Shown: positions 45,071 to 54,184 of the stretch, in pieces
How the letters are laid out: each line of letters begins with the position of its first letter
Position numbering within the stretch: the first letter of the stretch is position 1
NCBI GenBank assembly: GCA_050303815.1
Contig: JBNLCM010000106.1
Location: 1 to 64,000 of the forward strand
Origin: Cognatazoarcus sp050303815
GTDB lineage: Bacteria > Pseudomonadota > Gammaproteobacteria > Burkholderiales > Rhodocyclaceae
Direction: 5' to 3'
DNA length: 64,000 bases
Translations under genes and position numbers: made by a program
Notes under the pieces: generated by a model
What the model saw: only the letters and a program-made list of their open reading frames with translations
Told to the model about the DNA's origin: nothing
The model's database searches: none

Positions 45071-45157
45071 GCCGGGGTGGCGAAATCGGTAGACGCAGCG
45101 GATTCAAAATCCGCCGCTGGCAACAGCGTGAGGGTTCGAGTCCCTCTCCCGGCACCA
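45071..45157 (+). tRNA. tRNA-Leu (anticodon CAA)
   Basis: An 87-base class II tRNA including an encoded CCA end. The acceptor stem is GCCGGGG with TCCCGGC and discriminator A. The anticodon arm GCGGA-TTCAAAA-TCCGC gives anticodon CAA, read as leucine UUG. A long variable arm (CGCTG-GCAA-CAGCG) and GGTTCGAGTCC T-arm are present, as expected for tRNA-Leu. Confidence 0.97.
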
Positions 45158-45233
45158 TACCGGCCGTTGGGCGAAACCGCGGATCATAGCGCGCTGTACG
45201 CCGGCCGGTCCATCGATACCGCCGCCGATCTCC

Positions 45234-46181
45234 ATGCCCCTCGATCCCCGTGCCCGCACGCTCCTCGACATGGCCTACCGTGTCGGTGCGCCCAAGTTCC
45301 ACCAGCTGAACGAGGAGCAGGCGCGGCGCTCCATGGTCAAGCTGCAGGAGGCTTTCCAGCCGGACACGCCGGCCGTGGCGTCGGTGACGGAAGTGCCGAT
45401 CCGGTCTGGCGATGGCGTGGTGCTTGCCAGGGCCTACCGCCCGATCGGCGCTGCGCCGACGGACATGCTGCCCGTCATCGTCTTCCTGCATGGTGGCGGG
45501 TGGTGCATCGGCAGCGTCGATACGCACGACGTCCTGTGCCGGGAGTTGTGCAATGCGAGCGCGGTCAATGTGCTCTCCATTGATTATCGGCTCGCACCCG
45601 AGCACCCCTTTCCGGCGGCCTTCGAGGATGTCCTGGCCACCTTCCGCTGGCTGCATCGTCACGCGGGCGAGATTGGCGCCGATCCGGGGCGGGTCGCACT
45701 CGCGGGTGACAGTGCGGGGGGCAATCTGGCGCTGGCGGCGGCCCTTTGGCTGCGCGACGAGGGATGGTCCGTCGTACGCGGCCTCGGGCTCATCTATCCG
45801 TGCGTCGAGATCTTCGCTGATACCGAGTCCAGGAAGCGCTACGCGCAGGGCTATTTTCTCGACGAGGAGTCGCTCGTATGGTTCTTCGAACGCTATCTGC
45901 CCCATCCGGGGGACGCTCTGGACTGGCGCGCATCCCCCATCCTGGCGGAGCGCTTCGACGATCTGCCGCCGCTGTCGCTGGTGACGGCCGAATGCGATCC
46001 CCTGGTCGACGAGTGCCGGCAACTGGTCGGGCGCTTTGCGGCGGTCGGCATCGAGGTCAGGGATCATCCCGCCGACGGCATGGTTCATGGCTTTATCACG
46101 CTCGGCAGGATGTTCCCCCAGGCCGCTCGATCCATCGCCTTGCTGGCCGCCGATCTGGCCGAGTTTCTCGGTCGTCGCTGA
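45234..46181 (+). CDS. HSL-family alpha/beta-hydrolase (esterase)
   Basis: A 315-residue esterase of the hormone-sensitive-lipase group. The oxyanion motif HGGGW starts at H86; the nucleophile is S160 in GDSAGG; the acid is in DPLVDE and the base His in MVHGF. It most likely hydrolyses short acyl esters in the cytoplasm. It lies between the tRNA and the EPS cluster with no obvious link to either. Confidence 0.9.
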   Translation: MPLDPRARTLLDMAYRVGAPKFHQLNEEQARRSMVKLQEAFQPDTPAVASVTEVPIRSGDGVVLARAYRPIGAAPTDMLPVIVFLHGGGWCIGSVDTHDVLCRELCNASAVNVLSIDYRLAPEHPFPAAFEDVLATFRWLHRHAGEIGADPGRVALAGDSAGGNLALAAALWLRDEGWSVVRGLGLIYPCVEIFADTESRKRYAQGYFLDEESLVWFFERYLPHPGDALDWRASPILAERFDDLPPLSLVTAECDPLVDECRQLVGRFAAVGIEVRDHPADGMVHGFITLGRMFPQAARSIALLAADLAEFLGRR

Positions 46182-46416
46182 TCCGGGCGGCGCAAGCGGC
46201 GACTGCCGTCGATCGAGGGACGCGTCACGAAGGGTGTGCTTTCCGCGTGCCACTGGCATGTGTCGTGATGTCTTTAACGCCTGTGTCCCAGTGTGGCGAG
46301 TAAGGTTCATTCCGCGGCACGAGACACCAAGGTGGCGGTCCCCCCAGCGCGCGGCGGACAGCCAACACGGCGCAGCAAGACGCACGATAGGGAAGGGCCA
46401 ATCGGCCGGGTTCAAA

Positions 46417-47805
46417 ATGCTCAAGATCTTCAGTCACCACATCTCTTCGCAGAGCCTCGTCAATCTGTTGATCGACGCCATCATCCTCGCCTTGGGGCTG
46501 CTGATCGGCTTCTCCCTTCAAATTGAGGGGTCGCCCGCGATCGACTGGCGGATGGCAGTGCCCTCGGCGCTGGTGTTCGCGCTGGCGATGATGGTTCTCA
46601 ATAGCGCCTTCGGCCTGTACAAACCGTTCGCCGACGCCTCGCTGCGGACCGTGATCGGGCGTCTCGCCCTGCCTGTTCTGGTCAGCATGCCGGTGGCCTA
46701 CGGCGTTTACAGCGTGCTGCCTTGGGGCCACTTCGCGCCGGAGGCCGGTGGGCTGACGGCCGTGCTGCTGCTGGGTTTCGTCATGCTCAACCGGGGCATC
46801 GCCAACCGGGGGCAGCGCTCTGCACTGATGGCCCGCCGGGTTCTCGTCCTTGGTACGGGCGAGGACGCCGCGCTGGTCGAGCGTGTGCTGTCCGGACCGG
46901 AAGCCCGCGCCCTTTCGGTCGTTGGGTTCATTCCGACGGCCCAGGATGGCGAGCGTTGCGTCTCCCCCTCCCGTATCGTCGAGTACTCCGGCCGGCTCGT
47001 CGAGTTCGTTCGACGCGAGCAGGTCGACGAAGTCATCGTCGCGGTTCGGGAGCGCCGGGGTGGCGTTCTGCCGATGCGCGAATTGCTCGACTGCAAACTG
47101 CTCGGCGTCAAGGTCCTTGACCTCAGCAGCTTCTACGAGCGGGTCCAGGGGCAGGTCCGTATCGAATCCCTGAAAGCGAGCTGGCTGATCTACGGCGAAG
47201 GTTTCCGCCAGGGCTTCGCCCGCACGGTCGTCAAGCGCGCCTTCGATCTGGTCGCTTCCCTCATCCTGCTGATTCTCGCGCTGCCGGTCATGATCATCGC
47301 GGCGATCGCCATCCTGCTCGAGGATGGCGCACCGATCTTCTACAGCCAGGAGCGGGTCGGCCAGGGCGGGCGCAGCTTCCGGGTCATCAAGTTCCGCAGC
47401 ATGCGGCGCGACGCAGAGAAGGATGGCAAGCCCAAATGGGCCCAGTCGAACGATGACCGCGTGACGCGGGTCGGCCGCTTCATGCGCCGCACCCGGATCG
47501 ATGAGCTGCCGCAGTTGTTCAACGTACTGAAGGGCGAGATGAGCATGGTGGGTCCTCGCCCGGAGCGTCCCTACTTCGTTGATCAACTGACTTCGGAGAT
47601 TCCTTTCTACGCGGTCCGCCATTGTGTCAAGCCGGGGCTGACCGGTTGGGCTCAGGTCCGGTACCAATACGGTGCGTCGGTCGATGACGCGCTCCAGAAG
47701 TTGCAGTTCGACCTCTACTACGTCAAGAATCACACACTGTTTCTGGATTCCCTGGTGCTGTGCGAGACGGTGCACGTTGTGCTGACGGGGCAGGGCGCGC
47801 ACTGA
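46417..47805 (+). CDS. Exopolysaccharide undecaprenyl-phosphate sugar phosphotransferase (EpsB type)
   Basis: A 462-residue polyprenyl glycosylphosphotransferase of the kind linked to XrtA/PEP-CTERM systems. Four to five membrane helices are followed by a Rossmann-like domain (RRVLVLGTGEDAALVERVL) and the WbaP catalytic domain (KRAFDLVASLILLILALPVM, RVGQGGRSFRVIKFRSM, RRTRIDELPQLFNVLKGEMSMVGPRP). It moves a sugar 1-phosphate to undecaprenyl phosphate to start EPS repeat-unit synthesis. ATG 46417 is chosen from the helix pattern. A strong terminator follows, so prsK may have its own promoter. Confidence 0.9.
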   Translation: MLKIFSHHISSQSLVNLLIDAIILALGLLIGFSLQIEGSPAIDWRMAVPSALVFALAMMVLNSAFGLYKPFADASLRTVIGRLALPVLVSMPVAYGVYSVLPWGHFAPEAGGLTAVLLLGFVMLNRGIANRGQRSALMARRVLVLGTGEDAALVERVLSGPEARALSVVGFIPTAQDGERCVSPSRIVEYSGRLVEFVRREQVDEVIVAVRERRGGVLPMRELLDCKLLGVKVLDLSSFYERVQGQVRIESLKASWLIYGEGFRQGFARTVVKRAFDLVASLILLILALPVMIIAAIAILLEDGAPIFYSQERVGQGGRSFRVIKFRSMRRDAEKDGKPKWAQSNDDRVTRVGRFMRRTRIDELPQLFNVLKGEMSMVGPRPERPYFVDQLTSEIPFYAVRHCVKPGLTGWAQVRYQYGASVDDALQKLQFDLYYVKNHTLFLDSLVLCETVHVVLTGQGAH

Positions 47806-47828
47806 CGCCGCTGCGCTCGTTGCCATGT

Positions 47829-47858
47829 GGGTCCGGGTGGGTCGCCCGGACCCTTTTT
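47829..47858 (+). terminator. Intrinsic terminator between EPS transferase and prsK
   Basis: A perfect 9-bp stem GGGTCCGGG / CCCGGACCC, seven-base loop, then five T. It ends 15 bases before the prsK start, so prsKRT should be transcribed separately or by readthrough. Confidence 0.88.
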
Positions 47859-47872
47859 GATTTTCTGAGGCC

Positions 47873-49978
47873 ATGTCGGAACTGATCGGCAGTCTTGCCT
47901 TGCTGGATGTCGCGCGCGCCGGGTATGGCTTTGCTGCCTGCGTTCACGCGCTCTTCGGCCTCTACCTGTTGCTGGCCTGGCGAGGGGGGCGGCCAGGACT
48001 CCTGCTCTTTGCGGCGGTGGGGCTCGGTGCCCTGTGGGCCGGCCTCGCGTTTCTGGCGCTCGGGGACGACGGCCTCTTGCTGCCTCTCCTTGCAAACGGG
48101 TTCGATGCGCTCAGGATTGGCGCGTGGTTTGCCTTCCTGCTGGCTCTGCTCGGCATGCTGGGCGGCGATCGAAGGAGCCTGGGGTGGGCCTGTGCCGGTG
48201 CTGTCGGGGTCATCCTCATCGCGATCCTGGGGCAGGGTGCATTCGCGGCGGATCGGCCTGGGCTGGCGCTGTTCGCGCTGCGTGGCGCGTTTCTTGGCAG
48301 CCTGCTCGCGGCGGTGCTGGGTCTCGTGCTGGTCGAGCAGCTCTTCCGGAGCCTGCCTGCCGACGGGCGCTGGGGTTTCAAGCCCATGTCGCTCGGACTG
48401 GTTGCGGCCTTCGCGTTCGATGTCTATCTGTACGCCGAAGGCCTGCTCTTCCAGCACCTGGATGGGGCCGTGTGGGCCGCACGGGGCTTCGCGCACTCCC
48501 TGGTCCTGCCGCTGATTGCGCTGACGGTCGCCAGGAACCCGGGCTGGAAGGTTCGCATCAGTATTTCGCGTCAGGCGGTCTTTCATACGACCGCGCTGAT
48601 CGCGTCCGGCGCCTACCTCCTGCTGGTGGCCGGAGCGGGTTACTACCTGCGGTTTTTCGGCGGTGACTGGGGGCGGGCCTTCCAGGTGGCGATCGTCTTT
48701 GCGGGCCTCCTTGGCCTGCTGGTCGTCGCGGTCTCGGGCGCGCTCCGGGCGCGATTCCGAGTCTGGTTGTCCAAGCACCTGTTCGCCTACAAGTACGACT
48801 ACCGCAGTGAATGGCTGGGCTTTACCCGCGCCTTGTCGGAGAGCAGCGACGGCCGGACGCCGGAAGAGGCTGTCATCAATGCGCTGGCGCGGCTGGTCGA
48901 GAGTCCGGGAGGCGGGATCTGGCTGGCCGATGGGTCGGGTGAGCTGGTGTTTCGCTCGCGACTGAACATGCCCGAGAGCGCGGCCGCCGAGCCGGTCGAT
49001 GGGCCGTTTGCCTCGTTTCTCGCGCAGCGGGGCTGGATCGTCAACCTCGCGGAGTTTCGCTCCCGGCGCGCCATTTACGAGAGCCTGGAGCTGCCCGAGT
49101 GGCTGTCGAAGCTGGATGGCGCCTGGCTGGTTGTGCCATTGCTCAGCGGTACCTCGCTCGTGGGCTTCGTCGTGCTGCTGTCGCCCCGGACACCGGTCGA
49201 GGTCGACTGGGAGGTGCTCGATCTGCTCAAGACGGCCCAGCAGCAGGCCGCCAGCTACCTGGCCCAGCTGCAGGCGCAGGAAGCCCTGCTCGAGGCGAAG
49301 AAGTTCGACGCGTTCAACCGGATGTCGGCGTTCGTTGTGCATGACCTCAAGAACCTCGTCGCCCAGCTCTCGCTGCTGCTCAGAAACGCCGAGCGCCATC
49401 GGGACAATCCCGAGTTCCAGGCCGACATGCTGGAAACCGTGGCGCATGTCGAGGGGCGGATGCGCGCCCTGATGAAGCAATTGATGGAGAAGACCTCCAT
49501 CGACCCCCGCAAACCCATCGACCTGTCTGTCATGGTGAGTCGCGTCGTGGATGCCAAGGCCGGTCAGCGACCTGCGCCGCAAATTGTCGAGCGGGCGCCC
49601 GTGTCCGTTCTGGCGCATGCCGAGCGACTGGAGCGGATTCTCGGCCATATCGTGCAAAATGCAATGGACGCCGCGGCGGAGGACGGTAAGGTGGAAATAT
49701 GCGTGCGCGCTGCCGGGGTCGGGCTTGCCGAGGTTGTCGTCAGCGACAACGGGACAGGGATGTCCCCGGAGTTCGTGCGCGATGAACTGTTCAAGCCCTT
49801 CCGTTCCACGAAGGCCAGTGGCATGGGGATAGGCGCCTACGAAAGCCGGCAGTATGTCAAGGAAATCGGCGGCTCCATCGATGTCGAGAGCGAACCTGGT
49901 GTCGGCACCCGGATGCGGTTGAGACTCCCCGCTTGCGCGTCGGACGAAAGTTCGCCGGACGGCAACCAGACAGGATGA
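47873..49978 (+). CDS. prsK: XrtA/PEP-CTERM system histidine kinase PrsK
   Basis: A 701-residue sensor kinase. About eight membrane helices fill residues 1-290, a GAF domain follows (about 310-460), then the phospho-acceptor H490 in VVHDLKNLVAQLSLLLRNAE, and an ATPase domain (NAMDAAAEDGKV, VVSDNGTGMSPEFV, GMGIGAYESRQY). The architecture is that of PrsK, which pairs with PrsR to control exopolysaccharide and PEP-CTERM protein genes. The stop lies three bases before prsR. Confidence 0.92.
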   Translation: MSELIGSLALLDVARAGYGFAACVHALFGLYLLLAWRGGRPGLLLFAAVGLGALWAGLAFLALGDDGLLLPLLANGFDALRIGAWFAFLLALLGMLGGDRRSLGWACAGAVGVILIAILGQGAFAADRPGLALFALRGAFLGSLLAAVLGLVLVEQLFRSLPADGRWGFKPMSLGLVAAFAFDVYLYAEGLLFQHLDGAVWAARGFAHSLVLPLIALTVARNPGWKVRISISRQAVFHTTALIASGAYLLLVAGAGYYLRFFGGDWGRAFQVAIVFAGLLGLLVVAVSGALRARFRVWLSKHLFAYKYDYRSEWLGFTRALSESSDGRTPEEAVINALARLVESPGGGIWLADGSGELVFRSRLNMPESAAAEPVDGPFASFLAQRGWIVNLAEFRSRRAIYESLELPEWLSKLDGAWLVVPLLSGTSLVGFVVLLSPRTPVEVDWEVLDLLKTAQQQAASYLAQLQAQEALLEAKKFDAFNRMSAFVVHDLKNLVAQLSLLLRNAERHRDNPEFQADMLETVAHVEGRMRALMKQLMEKTSIDPRKPIDLSVMVSRVVDAKAGQRPAPQIVERAPVSVLAHAERLERILGHIVQNAMDAAAEDGKVEICVRAAGVGLAEVVVSDNGTGMSPEFVRDELFKPFRSTKASGMGIGAYESRQYVKEIGGSIDVESEPGVGTRMRLRLPACASDESSPDGNQTG

Positions 49979-49981
49979 ATC

Positions 49982-51349
49982 TTGGAACGTAGTCAGGAAA
50001 AGAGAAGGCCCCTGCTGATCGTCGAGGACGATCCGGCGCTGTCGAAGCAGATGAAATGGGCCTTCGACGGTTATGAGGTGCTGCCCGCGGCTGACCGGGA
50101 AACCGCGATCACCCTGTTGAGACGCCATGAGCCCGCCGTTGTCACCATGGACCTTGGCCTGCCTCCCGACCCGGACGGCGTCAGCGAGGGCTTCCGCCTG
50201 CTGGCCGAGATCCTCCAGTTGCAGCCGACCACGAAAGTGATCGTGCTGACGGGGCAGCATGACCGGGAGAATGCCGTTCGGGCGGTCGGCATGGGGGCCT
50301 ACGATTTCTTTGCGAAGCCGTTCGAACCCGACCTGCTGGGGCTTGCGATCGACCGTGCGTATCGTCTCCATGACCTGCAGCAGGAGAATCTGCGGCTTCA
50401 GGTGGGTCAGGGGTCGCCCCTCGACGGTTTCCTGACCCGCGATGCCGCCGTGTTGAAGCTCTGCCGGACCGTAGAGAAGGTCGCCTCCGCCAGTGTCACA
50501 ACCATGTTGCTCGGTGAGAGCGGGACCGGCAAGGAGGTCCTGGCCCGAGCCATCCATAACCTGTCGCCAAGAAGCAAGCAGCGATTCGTCGCGATCAATT
50601 GCGCGGCCATTCCGGACACACTGCTGGAAAGCGAACTGTTCGGCTACGAGAAGGGCGCCTTCACGGGTGCCGTCAAGCAGACCCTGGGCAAGATCGAGGT
50701 GGCCAACAAGGGCACGCTCTTTCTCGATGAAATCGGCGACCTGCCGATGCCTCTGCAATCCAAGCTGCTGCGCTTTCTGCAGGAGCGCGTCATCGAGCGT
50801 ATCGGCGGGCGCGAGGAGATTCCCGTGGATGTCCGGATCGTGTGCGCGACGCACCAGGATCTCAAGGGTCTGATCTCGGAAGGCCTGTTCCGTGAGGACC
50901 TGTTCTATCGCCTGGCCGAGATCGTCATCGACATTCCGCCCCTGCGCGAGCGCGAGGGAGATGCCAGCCTCATTGCCCACTCGCTCGTCAAGCGCTTTGC
51001 CACCGAGAACGGCCGAGGCAGTCTGCACCTGGGCGAGGATGCGCTTGCGGCAATCGAGGCCCACCGGTGGCCGGGAAACGTCCGCGAACTTGAAAACTGC
51101 ATCAAGCGCGCGGTCGTGATGGCCGACGGCAATCGGATCGGCGCGGACGACCTGGGCTTCGAGCCGGTGGAAGACGACCTGAACACGCTCAACCTGCGTC
51201 AGGTACGCGAGGAGGCTGAACGAGCGGCCGTCGTGCGCGTGCTGGCTCGAACCAATGGCAATGTTGCCCGGGCGTCGGAGGTGCTTGGCGTCAGTCGCCC
51301 GACCCTCTACGACCTGATGAACCGATTCGGTATCCGGAAGGAAGCATGA
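49982..51349 (+). CDS. prsR: PEP-CTERM-box response regulator PrsR (sigma-54-dependent)
   Basis: A 455-residue NtrC-class activator. Receiver domain with phospho-acceptor D57, an AAA+ domain with Walker A GESGTGKE (from about 178), the sigma-54 contact loop GAFTGA (225-230), and a C-terminal Fis-type HTH (about 410-455, NVARASEVLGVSRPTLYDLM). It should activate sigma-54 promoters of EPS or PEP-CTERM genes. The start is TTG 49982. Its stop overlaps prsT by ATGA. Confidence 0.93.
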   Translation: MERSQEKRRPLLIVEDDPALSKQMKWAFDGYEVLPAADRETAITLLRRHEPAVVTMDLGLPPDPDGVSEGFRLLAEILQLQPTTKVIVLTGQHDRENAVRAVGMGAYDFFAKPFEPDLLGLAIDRAYRLHDLQQENLRLQVGQGSPLDGFLTRDAAVLKLCRTVEKVASASVTTMLLGESGTGKEVLARAIHNLSPRSKQRFVAINCAAIPDTLLESELFGYEKGAFTGAVKQTLGKIEVANKGTLFLDEIGDLPMPLQSKLLRFLQERVIERIGGREEIPVDVRIVCATHQDLKGLISEGLFREDLFYRLAEIVIDIPPLREREGDASLIAHSLVKRFATENGRGSLHLGEDALAAIEAHRWPGNVRELENCIKRAVVMADGNRIGADDLGFEPVEDDLNTLNLRQVREEAERAAVVRVLARTNGNVARASEVLGVSRPTLYDLMNRFGIRKEA

Positions 51350-54147
51350 AACAGATCACTATCGGACGTCGTCCGCTTCGGACGCAGGCCCGTCGCACGC
51401 TGGTTGCCCTACTCGGCACGGTCCTGCTGTCGGCCTGCGGTGATTCGCCGGAGCAGATGGTGGCTTCGGCGCGCGCCTATATCGATGCAGGAGACCGTCC
51501 TGCCGCCGTCATCCAGTTGAAGAACGCGCTCCAGAGCCAGCCGGACAACGCCGAGGCGAGATTCCTGCTCGGGCGGCTGAGCGCAGACACCGGGGACAAC
51601 GCGACCGCCGCCAAGGAGTTTGCGCTGGCACGAAGCGCCGGCTATCCCGACGAGCAGGTCGTACCACCGCTGGCTCTCGCCATGCTGAAGGCCGGCGACA
51701 CGGCGGCGCTGCTCGAAAAGTTCTCCGCCACCCGGCTCGAGGCGCCGGCGGCGAATGCCGAACTCCAGGCCGTGCGCGGCGACGCGCTGCTCCAGCAGGG
51801 TCAGTCGGACGAGGGCAAGGCTGCCTACGATGCCGCGTTGGCAATCGACGGCGAGAATCCGCGGGCGCGGCTGGGCCTGGCCCGGCTCGAAGCACGCGGC
51901 GGCAAGCTGGCCGAGGCCCGGCGCATGGCGGATGCGGTCGTGGCGGCGCATCCCGATTTGCCCGAGGGACGTGAGTTGATTGCCGCCCTCGACATGGCGG
52001 AGGGGCGGACGCAGGACGCCATCGCCCAGTACCGGGCGCTCATCCAGGTCGATCCGCGGCAGCCGACCCACCACTTCCGCTTGATCTCCCTGCTGCTGAA
52101 GGAGGGGCAACTCGCCGATGCCCGGCAGGCCCTGGCGCAGATGAAGCAGGCGACGGGGGGACGTCAGGTCTATGCGCTCTACCTGCAAGCCTACATCGAC
52201 TTCCTCGACGGCAAGTTCGAAGTGGCGGCGGCGAGCATCAACAAGGTCGTCGGCGCCGTCCCGGACTTCGCGGCCGCCCGTCTTCTGGCTGGCGCGGTCT
52301 ACCTGAAGCGGGAGGACTACAATCAGGCGCTGCAGCAACTGGGTGTCGTCCTCAGCGTCGATCCGAAGAACGCGTTGGCGCGTCGGCTGGCAGCGACTGC
52401 CCACCTGATGGCCCGGGATCCCGAGAAGGCGCTCGATATGATCAGCCCGCTGCTGGCCAGTTCGCCGGACGACAACATGGTCCAGATGCTGGCCGGGCAG
52501 GCCAAGTTGGCACTCGGAGACTTCAGCGGCGCCGCCGACGATTTCGAGCGGGCGGTCTCCCAGCGTCCCGAGGATCCGGCCGCACGCGTGCGGCTTGGCG
52601 TCAGCCGATTGGGTGCGGGGGCATCCGAAGAGGCCTTCGCGGACCTTGAGCAGGCATCCCGCCTCGATACCGACGGGGTCCAGGCCGATGTGGCGCTGGC
52701 CATGGCGCGCATGAAGCAAGGCAAGCACGCCGAGGCGCTGGCGGCGGCCGATCAGATTGTCGCCAAGCAGCCGAAGAATCCTCTCGGGGCCAATCTGCGA
52801 GGGGGTGCCTTGCTTGCCGCAGGGCGTTCCGACGAGGCGAGGCTCGCCTTCGAGGCCGCGTTGACCCTGGCTCCGAACTACCTGCCGGCGGCGATCAACC
52901 TCGCGCGGATGGATCTTGCCGCGGGCAAGCCGGACGAGGCCAATGCCCGGCTGGCGGAGACGGTAAAGCGGGATCCGAAGAATGCCAGCGCCCATCTTGC
53001 CCGGATCGATCTGCTGTCGAAAACGGGATCATCCGCCGATGCCGTCGAACAGGCCGTGCGTGCCGGGGTCGAAGCGGCGCCGGAGTCGTCTGGGCTCAAG
53101 ATGGCGCTGGTTTCGATCCTCGCCAAGCGGGGCGGCGTGAAAGAGGCGCTTGAAGTGGCTCAGTCTGCGCAGGCGACCAATCCCGACGATCCGAGGGTCG
53201 TCGGCATGTTGGCGGCGACCCAGCTTGCGGCTGGCAACGCCGAGCAGGCCGTGTCGACCTACGGCCGCCTCGTCGCCCTGCAACCCGGGCAGCCGCGTCC
53301 GTTGCTACTGTTGGCTGCGGCCCAGAAGCAGGCTGGCAGCGCCGGCAACGCGGAACAGACGTTAAGAAAGGCGGTCCGCCAGTTTCCTGACGCCCTGGAG
53401 CCCGCGAGCAGTCTCGTCGCGCACCTGATCGAGCAGCGGGACTATCGCAAGGCCGCCGATTTCAGCCGCGAATGGCAGGCGTCGCATCCCGACAACGCCA
53501 TGGGCCATCTCCTGGTGGCGGACGTTGCCGTGCGCCAGTCCGACTGGAAGGCGGCGATCAACTCGCTCCGGAAGTCACTGGCAATGCGACCCGAGACGAA
53601 GACGGTTCTCGCCCTGCATGTTGCCCTGACGGCATCGGGTGATGAGAAGGGCGCGGCCAAGTTGATGTCCGACTGGATCGCCAAGTATCCGCGGGATCTC
53701 GTGGCCCGTGGCTATCTCGCGGAACGATACATGGTTGCGAAGGACTTTCCGGCAGCGTTCAAGGCGTACAAGGCCATGTCGGATTTTGCCCCCGACAATC
53801 CGTTGATCCTTAACAATCTGGCCTGGACCGCAAGCCAGATGAATGACCCGTCTGCGGTGGGCTTCGTGGAGAAGGCGCTCAAGCTTGCGCCCGAAAACCC
53901 CGCGATTCTCGATACGGCCGGGATGATCCAGTCCGGCAAGGGCAACCATCCGGAGGCGGTCCGCCTGCTAGAGAAGGCTGCGGCGGGGGCGCCGGGTTCG
54001 CTGCCCATCGGCCTCAATCTGGCCCGTGTCTATGCAGCCGCCGGCGACACGACGAAGGCAGACGGCGTATTGCAGCGCCTGCTCGCGGCGCATCCAGCGG
54101 ATGCCCGGTTGCCGGCCGAGGTCGAGCGCATCCGCGCGGGCTTTTAG
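51346..54147 (+). CDS. prsT: XrtA/PEP-CTERM system TPR lipoprotein PrsT
   Basis: A 933-residue lipoprotein (GTVLLSACGDSPEQ lipobox) made almost entirely of tetratricopeptide repeats. Typical units read like ALQSQPDNAEARFLLGRL and AVSQRPEDPAARVRLGVSRL. PrsT is a standard partner of PrsK/PrsR and is probably a scaffold for EPS export or surface-protein sorting at the outer membrane. It is coupled to prsR by ATGA. Confidence 0.92.
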   Translation: MKQITIGRRPLRTQARRTLVALLGTVLLSACGDSPEQMVASARAYIDAGDRPAAVIQLKNALQSQPDNAEARFLLGRLSADTGDNATAAKEFALARSAGYPDEQVVPPLALAMLKAGDTAALLEKFSATRLEAPAANAELQAVRGDALLQQGQSDEGKAAYDAALAIDGENPRARLGLARLEARGGKLAEARRMADAVVAAHPDLPEGRELIAALDMAEGRTQDAIAQYRALIQVDPRQPTHHFRLISLLLKEGQLADARQALAQMKQATGGRQVYALYLQAYIDFLDGKFEVAAASINKVVGAVPDFAAARLLAGAVYLKREDYNQALQQLGVVLSVDPKNALARRLAATAHLMARDPEKALDMISPLLASSPDDNMVQMLAGQAKLALGDFSGAADDFERAVSQRPEDPAARVRLGVSRLGAGASEEAFADLEQASRLDTDGVQADVALAMARMKQGKHAEALAAADQIVAKQPKNPLGANLRGGALLAAGRSDEARLAFEAALTLAPNYLPAAINLARMDLAAGKPDEANARLAETVKRDPKNASAHLARIDLLSKTGSSADAVEQAVRAGVEAAPESSGLKMALVSILAKRGGVKEALEVAQSAQATNPDDPRVVGMLAATQLAAGNAEQAVSTYGRLVALQPGQPRPLLLLAAAQKQAGSAGNAEQTLRKAVRQFPDALEPASSLVAHLIEQRDYRKAADFSREWQASHPDNAMGHLLVADVAVRQSDWKAAINSLRKSLAMRPETKTVLALHVALTASGDEKGAAKLMSDWIAKYPRDLVARGYLAERYMVAKDFPAAFKAYKAMSDFAPDNPLILNNLAWTASQMNDPSAVGFVEKALKLAPENPAILDTAGMIQSGKGNHPEAVRLLEKAAAGAPGSLPIGLNLARVYAAAGDTTKADGVLQRLLAAHPADARLPAEVERIRAGF

Positions 54148-54184
54148 TCGTGTTTTTTCTTAGTCAATTCATTCGAGGTGTCAT

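Noticed and set aside
47723..51064. A 1113-codon open frame on the minus strand across prsK and prsR
   Set aside because: It is antisense to two well-supported genes with complete motifs. Its translation is rich in Arg, Gln, His and Gly with no family features, as expected from GC-rich codon bias.
53000..54150. Direct-repeat array or CRISPR-like pattern in prsT
   Set aside because: The periodicity is at protein level (TPR units); DNA repeats are divergent and there are no spacers.
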